Shown here: positions 48,671 through 57,267 of the stretch, in pieces | Numbering within the stretch: position 1 is the first letter of the stretch | How the letters are laid out: each line of letters opens with the position of its first letter | Assembly: GCA_963700425.1 (NCBI GenBank) | Contig: CAVOXO010000001.1 | Location: forward strand, 310,001-374,000 | Direction: 5' to 3' | Length of the DNA stretch: 64,000 nt | Origin: CAVOXO01 sp963700425 | GTDB taxonomy: Bacteria > Actinomycetota > Acidimicrobiia > Acidimicrobiales > Microtrichaceae | Position numbers and translations under genes: made by a program | The notes under the pieces: generated by a model | What the model saw: the letters and a program-made list of their open reading frames with translations, nothing else | What the model was told of the DNA's origin: nothing | Databases searched by the model: none

Positions 48671-49825
48671 TCAGGACGTGACGGTCGTTCCGATGTCACC
48701 GGGTCCGCCGACCGACGCCGGTTCTCCCGTCGCCGCCGGTTGAGCAGCAGCCTCGTGGGGAGTGGGCACCGCAGCGTCCGGGAGAATCGAATCGGTGGGC
48801 ATCACCTGGGAGGCCCGGGCGTCCGCGAGGGTTCGAGCCGTGCCGTGTCCGGTCGCCTTCGCCGACTGCAGCGCCCGGTCGGACTCGATGAGCAGGTCGG
48901 TCGCCCGTTCGAGGCCCTTGGCGACGGTCGAGCCGACGCACATCGATACCCGGATGTCGTGATCGTCGATCGTCATCGGATCGGCGACGGCGTTGACGAG
49001 ACGCCGCGCGACGAGGGCGGAGACGTTCTCGTCGGGGACCTTCTCGGCGATCACCACGAACTGGTCGTTGCCGAGTCGGGCCAGTGTGTCGTGGTGGCGG
49101 AGCGTGTGGGTGAGCCGGCGGGCGACCCAGTTCAGAACCTGGTCGCCGACCGCCTCGCCGTGCCGGGCGTTGATACCGGAGAAGTCGTCGATGTCGCACA
49201 GGAGCACGGCGAACGGCTCCCCCCCACCGGCGGCCCGCCGCAACGAGGAGTGGACCTGAGCCTCGAAACCGAGCCGATTCGGGATCCGCGTCAGGCTGTC
49301 CTGCGTGGCGGCGACGGCATCGTCGATCGCCGACGACGCGTCGGCCGTTCGGCGCGCCGCCGTGAGATCTTCGACGAACGCCACGAAACCGTTCGGGACC
49401 AGTCCGGTCCGTGCCGCGGACAGGGCCAGTTCACGCTGGGCGCCCGACGCGTCGGACGCGGCGATCGAGAGCCGGGGCACGACCATGGCCGGGTTTTCCG
49501 CAGTGTGCCGCAGCGAACGGATCAGATGATCCTGGGGTCCCGCCCCGAGAGCGCGCAGGAGAGGCATGCCCACGATCGACGCGACGTCCGTGCCGAGCAT
49601 GTCGGCGAAGGGCGGGTTGGTCCATTCGATGTGGAGATCGGCGGAGAGAACGACGGTGGCCATGCCGGCTGCGCTGAGAGTGGTCCACATCGGATCGGTG
49701 GCGTGGAACGCGGCAGGAGAATCGGAGTCGGCGGTCTGGTCATGAGCCGACGTGGCAGCGTCGCCCATGACGGACGTGTCGATCATCGGGGGCGTGGCGC
49801 GTGCATCGCGACGGGATCGTCTCAT
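48671..49825 (-). CDS. PAS-GGDEF protein with degenerate active site
   Basis: This 384-residue protein has an unstructured start, a PAS-like sensor domain (about 45-155), a short linker and a GGDEF domain (about 170-335), then a disordered Ala/Pro-rich tail. The catalytic signature reads GNDQF instead of GGDEF, so cyclase activity is doubtful. The RxxD inhibitory site five residues before it (RHHD) is kept, so it may bind c-di-GMP. It lies against the direction of the suf genes, between sufB and sufD. ATG 49786 is an alternative start. Confidence 0.75.
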   Translation of the reverse strand: MRRSRRDARATPPMIDTSVMGDAATSAHDQTADSDSPAAFHATDPMWTTLSAAGMATVVLSADLHIEWTNPPFADMLGTDVASIVGMPLLRALGAGPQDHLIRSLRHTAENPAMVVPRLSIAASDASGAQRELALSAARTGLVPNGFVAFVEDLTAARRTADASSAIDDAVAATQDSLTRIPNRLGFEAQVHSSLRRAAGGGEPFAVLLCDIDDFSGINARHGEAVGDQVLNWVARRLTHTLRHHDTLARLGNDQFVVIAEKVPDENVSALVARRLVNAVADPMTIDDHDIRVSMCVGSTVAKGLERATDLLIESDRALQSAKATGHGTARTLADARASQVMPTDSILPDAAVPTPHEAAAQPAATGEPASVGGPGDIGTTVTS

Positions 49826-49884
49826 GTGTTCTCATCGGCCGGGGTTGCCCTGAAGTTGAGTCTCTGCTGCGCCACAATCGGACG

Positions 49885-50253
49885 ATGCCGATGCGAAGCG
49901 ATTGCCGTCACTATCAGAGTCGCACCTACGGGGAGGACGAAACCGTCCGGAAGTGCGCTCTGGACCTCGCACCCGAGGCACCCTGGCGTTGTCCGGAGGG
50001 GTGCGCATCCTTCGAGCCCCGCCTGGCCGATGTGGCATGGTCTCACGGATCGCTCGTCGCTCCCGCCACGCCGGAGGAGCCGGCGAGCGTGGGGGAGGAC
50101 GATTCGGTGGCGTCGTTGCTGGACGAGGCCGAGGACATCATCAACCGAGCGGCCCCCGATGTGCTGCGCGAAGTCGGGCCGCCGACGGGGATGACACCTC
50201 CCAAGCGGAGCGGCGGCTGGCGACGCTGGTTCCGGCGCCCCGGGGGCGGGTAG
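49885..50253 (+). CDS. small Cys-containing protein upstream of sufD
   Basis: This 122-residue protein has four cysteines near the N-terminus (DCRHYQ, VRKCAL, WRCPEGC) that could bind a metal or Fe-S cluster, and a basic Trp/Arg-rich end (GGWRRWFRRPGGG). I recognise no family. ATG 49885 (or 49891) gives the compact form; the frame is open to 49801 but would overlap the divergent GGDEF gene. It lies 28 bp before sufD, though an operator-like palindrome stands between them. Confidence 0.55.
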   Translation: MPMRSDCRHYQSRTYGEDETVRKCALDLAPEAPWRCPEGCASFEPRLADVAWSHGSLVAPATPEEPASVGEDDSVASLLDEAEDIINRAAPDVLREVGPPTGMTPPKRSGGWRRWFRRPGGG

Positions 50254-50255
50254 GG

Positions 50256-50279
50256 TTTCTCCGATCTCGATAGGAGAAA
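50256..50279. promoter_or_regulatory. 24-bp near-perfect palindrome at the sufD promoter/start
   Basis: TTTCTCC and GGAGAAA are perfect 7-nt arms; the inner ATC/GAT also pair, so 10 of 12 positions match. It directly follows a TAGGGT -10 box (50251-50256) and covers the probable transcription start and the ribosome site AGGAGAAA before GTG 50282. It is a good candidate operator for an iron or Fe-S-responsive repressor. Confidence 0.55.
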
Positions 50280-50281
50280 TT

Positions 50282-51547
50282 GTGCCGTCGTCCCCCACGA
50301 CCTCACCCATCGACCGCGGCGAACTCGTTTCCGTGTCCTCCGAGCTCGGCGGATCGGACTGGCTCGTCGACCAGCGTTCAGCGGCGCTCGATCGTTTCGA
50401 CGCGTGCGCGCTTCCCACTGACGAGGACGAGGAGTGGCGCTACAGCCGGATCGGCGAACTGGATCTCGGGGAGTACGGCCTGCGCCTCCCTGCCGCCGCG
50501 ACCTCCGATGCCGGCGGCGAGGTGCCTCAGTTGTCGTCGGCTCGGGTCCAGCTCGTCGACGGATCGTTGACGTCGGTCGAGGGTCTCGATGACATCGACG
50601 GACTCGACATCGGCGTCCTCGACGACGCCGGTCATGGAATCGATCTGCACGACGACGGGCTCGACGCCTTCGATCACCTGAACGCCGCGCTGTGTCCCGC
50701 GCCGCTGCTGATCTCGATCGCCGCCGGAGCGGTGATCGAACAGCCGATCCAGATCATCTCGCTGCTCTCTGCGGTCGGGGTCATGTCGGCCCCCCGTGTC
50801 GTTGTCGACATGGGCGAGAACAGCCAGGCCACCGTGGTCGAATGGCTCATCTCCGACGACCGCCGCCGCCTGTCGTTCCCCCGGAGCGTACTGAGGTTGG
50901 CCCAGGCCGCACGTCTGAACTGGTTGGGGGTGCAGGACCTGGGCAGTGCCACCACATCGATCGCCCGCCAGGTGGCGACGGTCGGTCGGGACGCCACGTT
51001 GTCGGTCAGCCATGTCGCTCTGGGCGGTTCGTCGGCACGGATGCGCTTCGACACGCTGCTCGACGGACAGGGAGGGTCGACGACGTTGAATGCCGTGTAC
51101 TACGGCGATGGCGACCAGCACCACGATCTCCGGACGTTCCCGAGTCACGTGGCTCCCGACACCACGTCGCTCCTGGACTTCCGAGGCGCTCTCGACGACG
51201 CTGCCACCGCCGTCTACACGGGCCTCGTCCACGTGGGAACGGATGCCCGCGGTACCAATGCCGAGCAGTCCAATCGGATCATCAAACTGTCCGATGCCGC
51301 GTGGGCGGAATCGGTTCCGAACCTCGAGATCCACAACAACGACGTGCGATGTGCCCACGCCTCCGCTGTCGGACCGATCGACGCCGACCAGCGGTTCTAC
51401 CTCGAGAGCCGTGGCGTCTCACCCGCCGACACCGAGAAGCTCGTGGTGGCGGGTTTCTTCGCCGATCTGCTGGAGGACACGGCCATCCCCGCCCTGGCCG
51501 AGATCGTCACCGATCGCATCGCCCGTCGATGGGAGATCTCCTCATGA
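50282..51547 (+). CDS. sufD: Fe-S cluster assembly protein SufD
   Basis: SufD pairs with SufB in the SufBC2D scaffold. The 421-residue protein has the SufD pattern: DEDEEWRYSRIGELDL near the start, then the beta-helix core GTDARGTNAEQSNRIIKLSDAAWAESVPNLEIHNNDVRCAHASAVGPID with conserved Cys and His, and QRFYLESRGVSPADTEKLVVAGFF. GTG 50282 follows AGGAGAAA. Its stop overlaps the Rieske-type gene start (ATGA). Confidence 0.9.
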   Translation: MPSSPTTSPIDRGELVSVSSELGGSDWLVDQRSAALDRFDACALPTDEDEEWRYSRIGELDLGEYGLRLPAAATSDAGGEVPQLSSARVQLVDGSLTSVEGLDDIDGLDIGVLDDAGHGIDLHDDGLDAFDHLNAALCPAPLLISIAAGAVIEQPIQIISLLSAVGVMSAPRVVVDMGENSQATVVEWLISDDRRRLSFPRSVLRLAQAARLNWLGVQDLGSATTSIARQVATVGRDATLSVSHVALGGSSARMRFDTLLDGQGGSTTLNAVYYGDGDQHHDLRTFPSHVAPDTTSLLDFRGALDDAATAVYTGLVHVGTDARGTNAEQSNRIIKLSDAAWAESVPNLEIHNNDVRCAHASAVGPIDADQRFYLESRGVSPADTEKLVVAGFFADLLEDTAIPALAEIVTDRIARRWEISS

Positions 51548-51861
51548 CCTCGTCTCAACGTCTCTGTGCGCTCGACGATCTCGTCGACGGCGAGGCCGCT
51601 CGTTTCGAGATCGGTCCCGACCCGGTGGTCGTGGTGCGGCTCGGAGACGATGTCTATGCCATCGGTGCCCGCTGCACCCACCAGGACGTCGACCTCAGCG
51701 ACGGTGAGGTCGTGCCCGACGAGCTTTCCATCGAATGCCCCAAGCACGGTGCGGGCTTCTGTCTCGAGTCGGGTCGAGCCATGAGCCTGCCCGCGACCCG
51801 GGACGTTCCGGTCTTCACGGCGACAGTCGTCGACGGCGATGTGATGGTGACGGTCCCATGA
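51544..51861 (+). CDS. Rieske-type [2Fe-2S] ferredoxin
   Basis: This 105-residue protein has the two halves of the Rieske cluster site: CTHQDVDLSDG (Cys-x-His) and CPKHGAGF (Cys-x2-His). It resembles small bacterial ferredoxins of ring-hydroxylating systems that are often found within suf operons. It may carry electrons in Fe-S assembly. Both ends overlap neighbours by 4 bp (sufD and sufC), indicating tight coupling. Confidence 0.85.
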   Translation: MTSSQRLCALDDLVDGEAARFEIGPDPVVVVRLGDDVYAIGARCTHQDVDLSDGEVVPDELSIECPKHGAGFCLESGRAMSLPATRDVPVFTATVVDGDVMVTVP

Positions 51862-52664
51862 ACGAATCCACTCCGCAACACGAGTTGGTCATCTCCGATC
51901 TGCACGCTGAGGTCGACGGCAAGGAGATCCTTTCCGGGGTCGACCTCGTCGTACGCAGCGGCGAGGTGCACGCCATCATGGGGCCCAACGGGTCGGGGAA
52001 ATCCACCCTCGGCTACGCGCTCATGGGGCGACCGGGCTACGTCGTGACCTCGGGTTCGGTCACTCTCGACGGCAGGGACATGCTGTCGCTCGCGCCTCAT
52101 GAACGTGCCGCCGCGGGGCTCTTTCTCGCCCAGCAGTATCCCGTCGAGGTTCCGGGTGTGGCGCTGGTCGACGTCGTTGCCGCAGCCAGAGGAGACGACG
52201 GACGCAGCGCCTCGCTCGATGAGCTCGTCGGCCACGAAGCCGATCTCGTCGGTCTCGACCGGTCATTCCTCGCCCGATCCCTGAACGTCGACTTCTCCGG
52301 TGGTGAGAAGAAGCGGAACGAAACGGTTCAGATGGCCGCGCTCCGACCGGCCATCGCCATTCTTGACGAGATCGACTCGGGGCTCGACGTCGACGCGCTG
52401 GCGCAAGTGTCCCGGCGGGTCGAGACGGCGACGACGGAGTGGGGTCTCGGCGTCATCGCCGTGACCCACTACAACCGGCTTCTCGAGGAACTCCACGCGG
52501 ATGTCGTGCACATCTTCGCGGCGGGACGGATCCTCGAATCGGGAGGTCCGGAACTGGCGACGCGTCTCGAGGTCGAGGGCTACTCGGCCTGGACCGACGC
52601 GATCGATGACGTAGCGGACGGTCCCGCTGTGACGGCCGATCCGTTCGCCGATCCGCTGGCCTGA
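51858..52664 (+). CDS. sufC: Fe-S assembly ATPase SufC (copy 1)
   Basis: SufC is the ATPase of the SufBCD complex. The 268-residue ABC-type protein has Walker A MGPNGSGKSTLGYALMG, the family segment LFLAQQYPVEVPGV, signature FSGGEKKRNE, Walker B AILDEIDSGLDVDAL and the H-loop VTHYNRLLE. A second sufC lies at 57264-58031 on the other strand; the two differ considerably. The start overlaps the Rieske gene stop. The last 85 bp overlap the convergent PQ-loop gene. Confidence 0.9.
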   Translation: MNESTPQHELVISDLHAEVDGKEILSGVDLVVRSGEVHAIMGPNGSGKSTLGYALMGRPGYVVTSGSVTLDGRDMLSLAPHERAAAGLFLAQQYPVEVPGVALVDVVAAARGDDGRSASLDELVGHEADLVGLDRSFLARSLNVDFSGGEKKRNETVQMAALRPAIAILDEIDSGLDVDALAQVSRRVETATTEWGLGVIAVTHYNRLLEELHADVVHIFAAGRILESGGPELATRLEVEGYSAWTDAIDDVADGPAVTADPFADPLA

Positions 52665-53242
52665 ACGGTCGCATCGACCCACATCAGCCGCGCACAGATG
52701 ACGGCGGTGAACGCGATGCCGGTGATGCCGTAGATGACCACCGCGGATTCGCCCGTGGTGAGGCCGTAGAAGCCCCAGCACGCCGCCTCGACGAGAGCGA
52801 TTCCCCAGGTCATCCGTGACACGCCGCTGAGGTCGCTGGTCCGGAAGACGGCGACAGCCGCGGGGGCGAGTTGGGCGCCGTAGGAGAATCCGAGCACTGT
52901 GCCGACCGTCTGCCACCCCCACCCGGCACCCAGCGCCGCCAGAGCCAGCGCCACCGCGATTCCACGCGCCATCGAATCGCGTCGGCGTTCGGGGAAGTAG
53001 GCGAGCACCAGGGCTGCGAGGACCAGGTACGTGATCGTCATCGACAACGTGGTCAATGCCGCGAGGTAGAGGTGCACCTCCACGAGGTACGCGGTCCACG
53101 CCGCATTGAGGACGGTGCCCAGGACGGGCCAGACCGGTGAGACGCCCACGGCCCCGCGGCGGCGGGCGATGCGAACGACCTGTGGCAGGACCATGCCCAG
53201 CGTCAGCAGCGTGCCGAACACCAGAGCGACGCGTGCAGCCAT
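52580..53242 (-). CDS. PQ-loop (SemiSWEET/MtN3-like) membrane protein
   Basis: The 220-residue protein has about seven membrane segments and two PQ-loop-like units: GMVLPQVVRIARRRGAVGVSPVWPVLGTVLNAAW and a second around SYGAQLAPAAVAVFRTSDLSGVSRMTWGIAL. Such proteins transport sugars or amino acids; SWEET-type function here is inference. Its start overlaps the stop of the upstream gene. The unusual 85-bp overlap with sufC affects only the hydrophilic tail. Confidence 0.7.
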   Translation of the reverse strand: MAARVALVFGTLLTLGMVLPQVVRIARRRGAVGVSPVWPVLGTVLNAAWTAYLVEVHLYLAALTTLSMTITYLVLAALVLAYFPERRRDSMARGIAVALALAALGAGWGWQTVGTVLGFSYGAQLAPAAVAVFRTSDLSGVSRMTWGIALVEAACWGFYGLTTGESAVVIYGITGIAFTAVICARLMWVDATVQASGSANGSAVTAGPSATSSIASVQAE

Positions 53243-53658
53243 CAGCCGGGTGTGCCGATCAGGACGTAGAAGGTCAGGAGCTCGGATTCGGCTCCGGCGA
53301 TGGCCACCCTCATGTCGTGGGGTCCCGGCTCGGTGACCGTGAACGGCCCCACGTGGAGGGCGAAAGGAACGAGGGTCGACTCGCCCGGGAACAACGCGTC
53401 GTTGTCCGGTGAGGTGGTGATCGTCACCTGCGCCTCCCAGCGCGTCTCGACGGTGGCGGCCGACAGCGCCTTGAACGTCACGTCGTGGGACATCCCGGTC
53501 TCGGAGGCGTCGACCTCCACCTGGCCGGCCACCCAGAACGACAGCGGCGCCTCCACCCCGGGGATGACCATTCGAGTGATTCCCCCCGATGCCACGAACA
53601 GGAGCCCCTCGCGTACCTGGGCGAAGTCGCAGAGAATGGCCGACCGCACGTGAGGCAT
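53242..53658 (-). CDS. conserved hypothetical protein (DUF6941-like)
   Basis: This 138-residue protein starts MPHVRSAILCDFAQVREGLLF and is predicted all-beta, ending in a stretch (MRVAIAGAESELLTFYVLIGTPG) like the C-terminus of DUF6941 proteins. Function unknown. The ATG follows a -10 box by 6 nt, and its stop overlaps the PQ-loop gene start. The family name is from memory and uncertain. Confidence 0.6.
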   Translation of the reverse strand: MPHVRSAILCDFAQVREGLLFVASGGITRMVIPGVEAPLSFWVAGQVEVDASETGMSHDVTFKALSAATVETRWEAQVTITTSPDNDALFPGESTLVPFALHVGPFTVTEPGPHDMRVAIAGAESELLTFYVLIGTPG

Positions 53659-53664
53659 CCCCGC

Positions 53665-53670
53665 ACGGTA
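53665..53670 (-). promoter_or_regulatory. -10 box TACCGT, leaderless promoter
   Basis: On the minus strand TACCGT ends 6 nt before ATG 53658, the leaderless layout. It drives the DUF6941-like and PQ-loop genes. Confidence 0.5.
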
Positions 53671-53712
53671 CCCGTCGCGCGGTCGGCCGGGGTCGTGCTG
53701 ACACAATGTGGC

Positions 53713-55491
53713 GTGCTCCCCCCGAAGCCCCCCGCGTCGACGGGCTGGTCGTACCTGCCCGCCCTCGATGGGCTGAGAGCGGTCGCCGTCGTGGCGGTCG
53801 TGCTGTTCCACTACCTGCCGGATCAGTTCGGCGGCGGTTTCGTGGGTGTCGACGTGTTCTTCGTGCTGTCCGGATACCTCATCACCGGAATGATCCTCGA
53901 CGAGATCGACCGCAGCGGCCGGCTCGACCTGAGGGCGTTCTGGGGGCGTCGCATCAGGAGGTTGGTGCCGGCGGTTCTGGTACTGGTCGCGGCCTGCGCG
54001 GTCGCGGTCTTCGTCACCGGCACCGGCTCGGCGCGGGGTCTCATGGATTCGATCGGAGCGCTGACGTGGACCACCAACTGGTTGGAGTTGGGGTTCAGGG
54101 ACGCGCCGTGGCTGGTGAACGACCCTCGAACGGTTCTCGACCACCTCTGGTCGTTGGCCATCGAAGAGCAGTTCTACGTGATGTGGCCGCCGCTGTTGTG
54201 GTGGATGCGACGCCGCGGGCTGCGGGGCGGTTCGCTCCTGGCCGCGATCGGGCTGCTGTCGGCCGCCTCGGTGGCGTCGATGTGGGCATCCGGCCCGATC
54301 ATCGGCTACTTCCGCACCGACGCCCGCGCCTTCGAGCTCCTCGGCGGAGCCGCCCTCGCGGTGTCGGGCGTCCGCCCGACGCGACGATGGTCGGGAGTCC
54401 TCGTGGCCCTGGGTGCCGCCGCGCTGATCCTCTACGTTCCCCTGGGCGACCCCGAGGCTGCGTGGATGTACCCGTGGGGTTTCCTGGGCTTGACCGTCGC
54501 GTTCGTGGCCCTGGTGGCCGGCGTGGTGGATCCTCCGGCGGTCGTGGGTGCGGTTCTCACCCAGCCGCTCGTGCGCCACATCGGTCGGGTGAGCTTCGGG
54601 ATCTATCTCTGGCACATCCCGGTCCTCCGGCTCCTCTCGGGGGCGCGCGTGGGATTCGACGGGCCCGCGCTGTACCTGCTCCGGCTGGTCGTCCTTGCGG
54701 CGCTCGTCGAAGCCTCGTACCGCATGATCGAGGGTCCCATACGAATTGGCAGGGTGCCCTTCGGGCGCCGCCAGGTGGCGCTGTCCTACGGTGCGGTCTC
54801 CCTGTGCCTGTTGTTGTACGTGCCAGGGGTCAGATCCTCATTGGACCACCAGTGGGACGTCGTGGAGGAGCCACCCGAGACCACAAGCGAACAGGTCCGG
54901 GTCATGGCCACTGGTGATCTCCTCGGCACCATGGTCGGCGCCGGCCTCGCCCGTGACGACGGCCTCGGCGTCTACGAGGCCGCGGACCTCGACTGCTACT
55001 TCGTGGAGTACGGGACCGTCATGGACGGCGACGAGGACCTCGACAACGATCGGCGTTGCTCGGAGTGGGAGCGTCGCTGGACGCATGCCGCCGAGGACTT
55101 CGCCCCTGATGTGGCCGTGTACTCGAGTGGGTACTGGGACACACTCGAACGGCGCGTCGACGGAACGCCGCTCGAGTCCGGCGATGCCGAGCTCACCCGC
55201 CGCTACGCCGCCGTCGCCTCCGCTCAACTCGACCTGCTCGACCGGCTCGCGCCCGAGGTCGTCGTGGTGATCGTCGACGACGTCTCGCCGATGTCGCCGA
55301 CGGGCCAGCGCGACCCCGCGGCCCGACGCGCCGATCTCGACGCATGGAACTCGGCGCTCCGCGACGCCTCGGCGGCGCGCGACGGCGTCACGGTCGTGGA
55401 CGTGCGCGGTGTGGAGAGCGCCGCCGACATCGTGCGAGAGGCGGAACGTCAGGTGGCCGAACGGGTCCTGGCTGCGGCCGACCGGGAGTAG
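53713..55491 (+). CDS. acyltransferase family 3 protein with C-terminal SGNH-like domain
   Basis: This 592-residue membrane protein resembles OafA-type O-acyltransferases: YLPALDGLRAVAVVAVVLFHYLP, FVGVDVFFVLSGYLITGMI and HLWSLAIEEQFYVMWPPLL, with about ten helices to residue 370. The last 200 residues form an extracytoplasmic domain (VRVMATGDLLGTMVGAGLA, VAVYSSGYWDTLE) resembling the SGNH domain of bacterial O-acetyltransferases, though GDLL replaces GDS, so the usual Ser may be missing. It probably acetylates a surface glycan. GTG 53713 is the best start. Confidence 0.8.
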   Translation: MLPPKPPASTGWSYLPALDGLRAVAVVAVVLFHYLPDQFGGGFVGVDVFFVLSGYLITGMILDEIDRSGRLDLRAFWGRRIRRLVPAVLVLVAACAVAVFVTGTGSARGLMDSIGALTWTTNWLELGFRDAPWLVNDPRTVLDHLWSLAIEEQFYVMWPPLLWWMRRRGLRGGSLLAAIGLLSAASVASMWASGPIIGYFRTDARAFELLGGAALAVSGVRPTRRWSGVLVALGAAALILYVPLGDPEAAWMYPWGFLGLTVAFVALVAGVVDPPAVVGAVLTQPLVRHIGRVSFGIYLWHIPVLRLLSGARVGFDGPALYLLRLVVLAALVEASYRMIEGPIRIGRVPFGRRQVALSYGAVSLCLLLYVPGVRSSLDHQWDVVEEPPETTSEQVRVMATGDLLGTMVGAGLARDDGLGVYEAADLDCYFVEYGTVMDGDEDLDNDRRCSEWERRWTHAAEDFAPDVAVYSSGYWDTLERRVDGTPLESGDAELTRRYAAVASAQLDLLDRLAPEVVVVIVDDVSPMSPTGQRDPAARRADLDAWNSALRDASAARDGVTVVDVRGVESAADIVREAERQVAERVLAAADRE

Positions 55492-55504
55492 CCGGACCGT
55501 TCTC

Positions 55505-55999
55505 TCAGCCGTCGGCGGGAGTCGTCAGCCCCTCGTCGAGGGTGTTCCACGACAGCGTCGCGCACTTGATTCGCACCGGGAACTTCACGACTCCCCTCAG
55601 GGCTTCGAGGTCTCCGAGACTGCTTCCCACCGACGTGGGGTCGTCATCGGGGATGGCGTCGCCGTCCTCCAACTCCTGTTCGTGGATCGACATCATCCCC
55701 TTGAACGAACGCATGAGGGATCTCGCCTCGGCGACACTCTTGCCCTTGACAGCAGCGGACATCATCGACGCCGACGCCTGGCTGATCGAGCATCCCTGCC
55801 CACCGATCCGGAGGTCCTCGATGATGCGTTCGTCGCCGCTGCCCTCGGAGAGATCGAGGAACACCACGATCTCGTCACCACAGAGCGGGTTGAACCCCTC
55901 GGTTCGGATCGCGGGTGGTGAGTCGAGCTCGCCCCGATTGCGGGGGGACCGATAGTGGTCGAGGATGATTTCCCGATAGAGGTCTTCGAGGCCGGACAT
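55505..55999 (-). CDS. sufU: SufU/IscU-like Fe-S assembly protein
   Basis: SufU accepts sulfur from SufS and passes it to the SufBCD scaffold. The 164-residue protein has the three conserved Cys segments NPLCGDE, GGQGCSISQASASMM and RIKCATLSW, with the SufU-type insertion between the last two (SIHEQELEDGDAIPDDD). CGGAG precedes the ATG. It follows sufS by 23 bp. Confidence 0.92.
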   Translation of the reverse strand: MSGLEDLYREIILDHYRSPRNRGELDSPPAIRTEGFNPLCGDEIVVFLDLSEGSGDERIIEDLRIGGQGCSISQASASMMSAAVKGKSVAEARSLMRSFKGMMSIHEQELEDGDAIPDDDPTSVGSSLGDLEALRGVVKFPVRIKCATLSWNTLDEGLTTPADG

Positions 56000-56022
56000 G
56001 TGGTGCTCCGATGAGGGGTCGA

Positions 56023-57267
56023 TCAGAGGGAGAACATCGACTCGGCATCAGCGAGGGCGTCGGTGAGCGCGTCGATGTCGGATTCGTCGTTGTACAGGTA
56101 GACCGATGCTCGCGCGGTGGCGCCGACACCGAGAACTTTCATGAGTGGTTTGGCGCAGTGGTGCCCGGCTCGGACACACACTCCGTGGCTGTCGAGGACC
56201 TGGGAGATGTCATGGGGATGCACGCCCTCCAGGGCCATCGACAGCACGCCGCCACGTTGGGCTGGTTCGGACGGCCCGTGAATCACCAGCCGGTCGCCGA
56301 AGCGCTCGGCCAGAGAGCGCATCGCATAGCCGGCCAGCTGGACCTCGTGGGCCCGGATGGCGTCCATCCCGATGCGTTCGAGGAAGTCGACCGCCGCTCC
56401 CAGGCCGACCGTCTCGGCGATCGGCGGCGTACCGGCCTCGAACTTGTGGGGGAGCGGGGCGGTCGTGAAACCATCGGTGGTGACGTTCTCGATCATTCCT
56501 CCGCCGCCGAGAAAGGGTGGCATCGCCTCCAGCAGTTCGGATCGTGCCCACAGGACGCCGATCCCGGTGGGGCCGCACATCTTGTGCCCCGAGAACGACA
56601 CGAAATCGGCGTCCCAGTGGGCCACGTCGACGGCGCTCTGAGGGACCATCTGGCAGGCATCGATGGACACCAGCGCTCCGGCACGACGTGCCGCGGCCAC
56701 GATCGTGTCGACGTCGGTGATGGCCCCGGTCACGTTCGACATGGCGGTGACCGAGACCAGTGAGGCCCCGTCGAGCAGGGTGTCGAGGTTCTCCAGGTCG
56801 AGGATTCCGTCGGCGGTCGCGCGTATCCATCTGATCTCGAACCCGAGTTGGCCCGCCAGGATCTGCCACGGAACGATGTTGGCGTGGTGTTCGAGGAGGG
56901 ACAGCACGACCACGTCACCGCGGCCCAGGTTCGCCCGGCCCCAGGAACCGGCCAGCAGGTTGATGCTCTCCGTGGCGTTCTTCGTGAAGACGACCTCGCG
57001 GCGGTGCGAGGCGCCGATGAAGCGGGCGACCTTCCGTCGCGCTCCCTCCATGGCGTTGGTGGCATCCTCGGCGAGGGCGTAGACGCCTCGGGCGACGTTC
57101 GCGTTGATGGTGCGATAGAAGTCGGACATGGCGTCGATGACGCACGCAGGCTTCTGGGAGGTGGCGGCGGAGTCGAGATACACCAGACGTCGGTCGCGTC
57201 GGGCCGTGAGCAAGGGGAATTCGGCTCGAACGGCGGCGACATCGACGACGTCGACCGTCCCACTCAC
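56023..57267 (-). CDS. sufS: cysteine desulfurase SufS
   Basis: SufS is the PLP enzyme that takes sulfur from cysteine. The 414-residue protein has VYLDSAATSQKP at the start, the PLP Lys in SFSGHKMCGPTG, FEAGTPPIAETVGLG, and the active Cys region VRAGHHCAKPLM. GTG 57267 overlaps the sufC stop and follows GAGAGGA by about 9 nt; ATG 57285 is an alternative that overlaps 22 bp. It is followed by sufU, its usual partner. Confidence 0.92.
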   Translation of the reverse strand: MSGTVDVVDVAAVRAEFPLLTARRDRRLVYLDSAATSQKPACVIDAMSDFYRTINANVARGVYALAEDATNAMEGARRKVARFIGASHRREVVFTKNATESINLLAGSWGRANLGRGDVVVLSLLEHHANIVPWQILAGQLGFEIRWIRATADGILDLENLDTLLDGASLVSVTAMSNVTGAITDVDTIVAAARRAGALVSIDACQMVPQSAVDVAHWDADFVSFSGHKMCGPTGIGVLWARSELLEAMPPFLGGGGMIENVTTDGFTTAPLPHKFEAGTPPIAETVGLGAAVDFLERIGMDAIRAHEVQLAGYAMRSLAERFGDRLVIHGPSEPAQRGGVLSMALEGVHPHDISQVLDSHGVCVRAGHHCAKPLMKVLGVGATARASVYLYNDESDIDALTDALADAESMFSL

